Positions 7,465 to 9,627 of a stretch of DNA of 9,627 bases are shown one piece after another (the first letter of the stretch is position 1; every line of letters starts with the position of its first letter). This stretch comes from Bacteroidales bacterium UBA4347 (GTDB lineage: Bacteria; Bacteroidota; Bacteroidia; Bacteroidales; P3): positions 1-9,627 of the forward strand of contig DGTB01000059.1 of NCBI GenBank assembly GCA_002394185.1, in the 5' to 3' direction. The position numbers and the translations under genes were made by a program. Under the pieces are notes generated by a model. That model searched no databases and was not told the DNA's origin. It saw nothing but the letters and a program-made list of their open reading frames with translations.

Positions 7465-7504
7465 AACTCTTAACTCTTAACTCTTAACTCTTAACTCTTA
7501 ACTG
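7465..7504. repeat. Right inverted repeat of the cassette: five AACTCTT heptamers
   Basis: Five perfect AACTCTT units (7465-7499) end with AACTG (7500-7504). On the minus strand they read as GAGTTAA repeats, opposite to the array at 7072-7104. The last residues of PrmA (LRVKS) and its stop codon TAA (7486-7484) are encoded by this array. Perfect identity of five units suggests recent expansion by slippage. Confidence 0.9.
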
Positions 7505-8344
7505 AATCGCGCTCCATCCGTCACGGTTTTTCTTCTGCTCGAAGGTCATTCCCAACTCGTTCGCACGCGCAATCAGCGCCCCCTCGTCGGCCTCGTAGAA
7601 ACCGCTCAGCAGCAGCACTCCCCCACCCTTCAGCACACGGGCATAGGCCTCCATGTCGCGCAGCAGGATATTCCGGTTGATATTCGCAATAATCACGTCG
7701 AAAGGCTGCACCGCCGGCGTCCCGCCGGCAACACCCAGCAGTCCCGCATCGCCAAGCCTCAGGTCCAGCTCCACACCGTTCGACGCTGCATTCTCCAGCC
7801 CGTTGCGATAGGCCCATTCGTCCACGTCGATGCCCATCACGTACTCCGCTCCACGCAGCTTCGCCAGGATACCCAGCACCGCGGTGCCGCAACCCATGTC
7901 CAGCACCCGTTTTCCAACCATCTCCAGCTCTGCCACATAACTCAGCATCATATACGTCGTCGGGTGGTGCGCCGTGCCGAAACTCATCTTCGGCTCAATC
8001 ACCAGCTCGTAGTCCACATCCGTCCTGTGCGGATGAAACGGCGCACGAACCCAGATGCTTGTGCCGTTGTCGGCCTTCACCAGCACCGCCTCGTGCCCCC
8101 TCTCCCACTCCGCGTTCCAGTCGCGGTCCTCCATCTCCGCCACCGTGTACTTCAGCGGCAGCGGAAACGTCTCCACCGTCACCTCCAGGAAGTGGCGGTC
8201 GAACTGGTCCGCAGGCACATACGCCTTCACACCCTCCTTTGTATCCACAAAACTCTCGTACGGCCCCTCGGCCAACTCGCCCACCAGCATATCGCGGAAC
8301 ATGCCGGTATCGTCCATCGTAAAACTGACTTCTATATATTTCAT
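7484..8344 (-). CDS. prmA: Ribosomal protein L11 methyltransferase
   Basis: This 286-aa protein (E. coli PrmA has 293) methylates ribosomal protein L11 using SAM. The N-terminal L11-recognition domain (about 1-105) is followed by PKMSFGTAHHPTT (118-130, the PrmA AFGTGxHPTT motif), SAM motif I VLDMGCGTAVLGI (147-159), acidic Asp173 in GIDVDE, and VIIANI (217-222), which corresponds to the DxVxANI motif. Two oddities are visible. Residues 205-213 (VAGGTPAVQ) interrupt the normally short link between motif GDA and FDVIIANI and are encoded by a GC-rich palindromic repeat. The C-terminal LRVKS and the stop codon come from the GAGTTAA array. It starts 22 bp after truA with no promoter between, so the two genes are probably co-transcribed. 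Confidence 0.95.
   Translation of the reverse strand: MKYIEVSFTMDDTGMFRDMLVGELAEGPYESFVDTKEGVKAYVPADQFDRHFLEVTVETFPLPLKYTVAEMEDRDWNAEWERGHEAVLVKADNGTSIWVRAPFHPHRTDVDYELVIEPKMSFGTAHHPTTYMMLSYVAELEMVGKRVLDMGCGTAVLGILAKLRGAEYVMGIDVDEWAYRNGLENAASNGVELDLRLGDAGLLGVAGGTPAVQPFDVIIANINRNILLRDMEAYARVLKGGGVLLLSGFYEADEGALIARANELGMTFEQKKNRDGWSAIQLRVKS
7712..7729. repeat. Palindromic repeat element, copy A, inside prmA
   Basis: CGCCGGCGTCCCGCCGG (7712-7728) is identical to 8381-8397. It forms a 7-bp stem (GCCGGCG/CGCCGGC, 7713-7729) with a TCC loop. In prmA it encodes AGGTPAV in a loop between SAM-binding motifs, where an insertion could be tolerated. Confidence 0.8.
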
Positions 8345-8366
8345 AACAAAAAAAAATCTTAACTCG

Positions 8367-9149
8367 TCACCCCCTTTGAGCGCCGGCGTCCCGCCGGTAT
8401 AAATCTGGATATTCCACCTTGGTCAAAAACAACCCGCACGCCGGCATACTCGTCCCCGCCGCGCACCGGTCCTTCTTCTCTATGATCTCGCGCAGCCCCT
8501 CCACACTCAGCTTCCCTCGCCCCACGTCCAGCAGCGTCCCCGTCACACTCCGCACCATATTCCTCAAAAAACGGTTGCTCCTGATCGTGAACACCCAACC
8601 GTCGGGCTCCTCGGACCATTCGGCCTCCGTCAGGTGGCATATATTCGTCTTCACCTGCGTGTGCAGCTTCGCAAAACTCGTAAAATCCTCATACTCCATC
8701 AGCACCCGCGCCGCCTCGTTCATCTTCTCCACGTCTGGACGGTAGTATATCCGGCAGTACTGCCCCTGACGGAACGGCAGCCTCCGGTCGCTCACATGGT
8801 ACTGGTACGTCCGCGCCACAGCGTCGAAGCGTGCATGGGCGTTGTCGGCCACGGGGAAAATGTCGTAAATCGCAATATCCGCCGGCAGAAAACTGTTCAG
8901 CTTGAACACCAGATTCCCACACTCATCACTCATCACTCCACACTCATCACTCACGTCAAAATGTGCATAGAAATCGCTGGCATGCACCCCCGTGTCCGTC
9001 CGTCCGCACCCCACCACGGCAATCTTCTCCCGCAGCAACGTCGACAGCGCACCCTCCAGCGTCTCCTGCACCGTAGGCAGCCCCGGCTGCGTCTGCCAGC
9101 CGTTGTAACTGCCTCCATGATAGGCCAAATGTATAAAATATCGTCCCAT
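8367..9149 (-). CDS. truA: tRNA pseudouridine(38-40) synthase
   Basis: This 260-aa protein isomerises uridines 38-40 in the tRNA anticodon stem. The catalytic Asp52 lies in GCGRTDTGVHA (47-57), the TruA signature. RYFIHLAYHGGSYNGWQTQP (3-22) is the usual N-terminus and fixes the start. FDAVARTYQY (108-117) and RNMVRSVTGTLLDVG (near 201-215) are also family motifs, and the length is near the usual 245-270. Two additions stand out. Residues 66-79 contain a duplicated SDECG encoded by a heptamer array, between AHFD and the conserved LNSFLP. The C-terminal RRDAGAQRG after KVEYPDLY is encoded by the palindromic repeat, and the TGA lies one base before a GAGTTAA unit. A TAnnTTTG box just upstream makes truA the likely first gene of truA-prmA and perhaps of the two genes after them. 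Confidence 0.95.
   Translation of the reverse strand: MGRYFIHLAYHGGSYNGWQTQPGLPTVQETLEGALSTLLREKIAVVGCGRTDTGVHASDFYAHFDVSDECGVMSDECGNLVFKLNSFLPADIAIYDIFPVADNAHARFDAVARTYQYHVSDRRLPFRQGQYCRIYYRPDVEKMNEAARVLMEYEDFTSFAKLHTQVKTNICHLTEAEWSEEPDGWVFTIRSNRFLRNMVRSVTGTLLDVGRGKLSVEGLREIIEKKDRCAAGTSMPACGLFLTKVEYPDLYRRDAGAQRG
8381..8397. repeat. Palindromic repeat element, copy B, at the 3' end of truA
   Basis: The same 17 bp as 7712-7728. In truA it is read in a different frame and encodes part of the RRDAGA tail, 12 nt before the stop codon. A 6-bp stem (CCGGCG/CGCCGG) surrounds a TCC loop. Confidence 0.8.
8917..8952. repeat. Heptamer array inside the truA coding sequence
   Basis: On the coding (minus) strand the segment splits into GAGTGAT, GAGTGTG, GAGTGAT, GAGTGAT, GAGTGTG. 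A 15-bp unit CCACACTCATCACTC occurs at 8917-8931 and 8938-8952, spaced by 21 nt (three heptamers, seven codons). It encodes the repeated SDECG. The frame used avoids the GAG TGA stop that another frame would meet. Confidence 0.85.
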
Positions 9150-9159
9150 AAATCAACTG

Positions 9160-9167
9160 CAAAGATA
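9160..9167 (-). promoter_or_regulatory. Likely -7 box of the truA promoter
   Basis: TATCTTTG (minus strand, 9167-9160) fits TAnnTTTG exactly and lies 10 nt before the truA ATG, predicting an almost leaderless mRNA. No clear TTG is seen at the -33 distance; that region is filled by an A-run and the heptamer array at 9180-9211. Confidence 0.55.
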
Positions 9168-9179
9168 CGAAAAAAAAAT

Positions 9180-9211
9180 AACTCTTAACTCATAACTCTT
9201 AACTCATAACT
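9180..9211. repeat. Heptamer array between the tRNA terminator and the truA promoter
   Basis: AACTCTT, AACTCAT, AACTCTT, AACTCAT and AACT follow each other on the plus strand. On the minus strand these are alternating GAGTTAA/GAGTTAT units, the same alternation as the array at 7072-7104 but in opposite orientation. Confidence 0.9.
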
Positions 9212-9245
9212 AAAAAAAAGCCTCCCCGTAAATTGGGAGGCTTTT
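9212..9245 (-). terminator. Intrinsic terminator downstream of tRNA-Glu
   Basis: GCCTCCC (9220-9226) pairs with GGGAGGC (9235-9241) across an 8-nt loop, flanked by A8 and T4. On the minus strand the stem is followed by eight T residues, right after the tRNA gene. The flanking A/T runs extend the stem by four pairs and could let it work in both directions. Confidence 0.88.
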
Positions 9246-9248
9246 CCG

Positions 9249-9322
9249 TACCGCATATCAGAGTCGAACTGATGATCTTCTGCGTGAGAGGCAGATGTCC
9301 TGGACCACTAGACGAATGCGGC
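9249..9322 (-). tRNA. tRNA-Glu (anticodon CTC)
   Basis: The 74-nt minus-strand sequence folds into a full cloverleaf. The acceptor stem is GCCGCAT/ATGCGGT with a G-U pair at 1-72. The D-arm is GTC/GAC. The anticodon stem TCTGC/GCAGA has loop CTCTCAC, so the anticodon is CTC, reading GAG. The variable loop has 5 nt, the T-arm is ATCAG-TTCGACT-CTGAT, and the discriminator is A. CCA is not encoded. It has its own promoter and terminator. Confidence 0.95.
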
Positions 9323-9367
9323 ATTGTTTGGTTCCTTTTCGGACACTTTCCCTTTCGAAAGCGAGTG

Positions 9368-9397
9368 CAAAAATACGAACATTTTCCGAACTGACAA
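9368..9397 (-). promoter_or_regulatory. Bacteroidota-type promoter of tRNA-Glu
   Basis: On the minus strand TTTTG has its TTG at 9397-9395, and a TATTTTTG box (9375-9368) follows after a 19-nt spacer. This matches the -33 TTTG / -7 TAnnTTTG consensus. Transcription would begin near 9361, about 40 nt before the mature tRNA 5' end. Confidence 0.75.
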
Positions 9398-9398
9398 A

Positions 9399-9627
9399 AT
9401 AAAAATTCAAACTTTTTCTCATCACACTGTTTCTCAGCACAATATTTTTCAACCACACACCGCTCCACCCCCCGCAAAACGCCCTCCGCACACCTCCTCA
9501 TCACACCTTTTCACCCCCTCACCACACACAAACACTCACACACCTCCCCCACCCCCCACACACCACACTCCAAATACATACCCAATACGGCATATCTTAT
9601 ATCGTTCTTATATTGTTTACATATTGT
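9399..9627. other. Non-coding, low-complexity stretch with a 100-nt G-free run
   Basis: No credible gene is seen upstream of the tRNA promoter. Positions 9489-9588 contain no G on the plus strand and are mostly C and A with runs of 5 and 6 C at 9546-9550 and 9552-9557. The last 35 nt turn AT-rich. Open frames here have biased composition and cross the tRNA and its terminator, so they were left out. Confidence 0.7.

Larger units (their letters stand above)
7072..7504 (-). other. Candidate small cassette: four-helix-bundle gene bounded by 33-bp inverted repeats
   Basis: The 433-bp stretch starts with CAGTTAAGAGTTA (7072-7084) and ends with its exact reverse complement (7492-7504). The inverted match extends to 33 bp with two mismatches. 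Only the four-helix-bundle gene lies between the ends. One end lies 3 bp from the topB start, and the other takes in the last codons and stop of prmA, as expected for an insertion between adjacent genes. No transposase is present and no convincing target-site duplication was found. Mobility is inference; the inverted repeat is directly visible. Confidence 0.5.

Noticed and set aside
7072..7504. Diversity-generating retroelement accessory (Avd)
   Set aside because: The small protein shares the four-helix fold family, but no reverse transcriptase, template repeat or variable repeat is visible in this window.
7064..7508. AATC at 7064-7067 and 7505-7508 as a target-site duplication of the cassette
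   Set aside because: The left copy is 4 nt away from the inverted repeat and a 4-bp match is easily due to chance.
7465..9211. CRISPR array
   Set aside because: The repeats are 7-nt tandem units without spacers, and no cas genes are present.
9199..9504. Possible small minus-strand protein of 101 codons
   Set aside because: It runs through the tRNA-Glu gene, its promoter and its terminator, and has no family resemblance.

Overview
The window looks like chromosomal DNA from a member of the Bacteroidota, probably an uncultured Bacteroidales with GC-rich coding regions. Three promoters fit the TAnnTTTG -7 box of that phylum, two of them with a TTG about 19-21 nt upstream. No Shine-Dalgarno sequences are evident. 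The proteins (a signal-peptide surface protein built from FN3 and choice-of-anchor J-like domains, a short RsmI-like methyltransferase, TopB, TruA and PrmA) match the style of that group.

Layout. Positions 1-4388 (minus strand) hold the first 1462 codons of a very large secreted modular protein that runs off the left edge. A 131-bp AT-rich gap carries its promoter. A short RsmI-family methyltransferase follows on the plus strand (4520-5233) and converges on topB. From 9149 down to 5261 four minus-strand genes lie nearly end to end: truA, prmA, a 120-aa four-helix-bundle (S23/IVP family) gene, and topB. Upstream of them are an intrinsic terminator, a tRNA-Glu(CTC) gene with its own promoter, and about 225 bp of low-complexity sequence that includes a 100-nt stretch without a single G on the plus strand.

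What the housekeeping genes do not explain is a system of short repeats. Heptamers of the form GAGTNNN (mostly GAGTTAA/GAGTTAT) occur at 5254-5267, 7072-7104, 7465-7504 and 9180-9211, and inside the truA coding sequence at 8917-8952. All five genes with a visible stop codon end inside such a repeat or one base from it. The four-helix-bundle gene sits between two of these arrays arranged as about 33-bp inverted repeats (31 of 33 match), so 7072-7504 looks like a small cassette inserted between prmA and topB. A second repeat, a 17-bp GC-rich palindrome, occurs inside prmA and again at the 3' end of truA.

Functionally, truA (tRNA pseudouridine), prmA (L11 methylation), the RsmI-like gene (probably rRNA methylation) and tRNA-Glu form a loose translation-related neighbourhood, with topB as a DNA topology enzyme. 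The surface protein is unrelated to them. The most interesting part is the four-helix-bundle cassette with its inverted heptamer ends, and the wider repeat family that has entered gene ends and even coding sequence.
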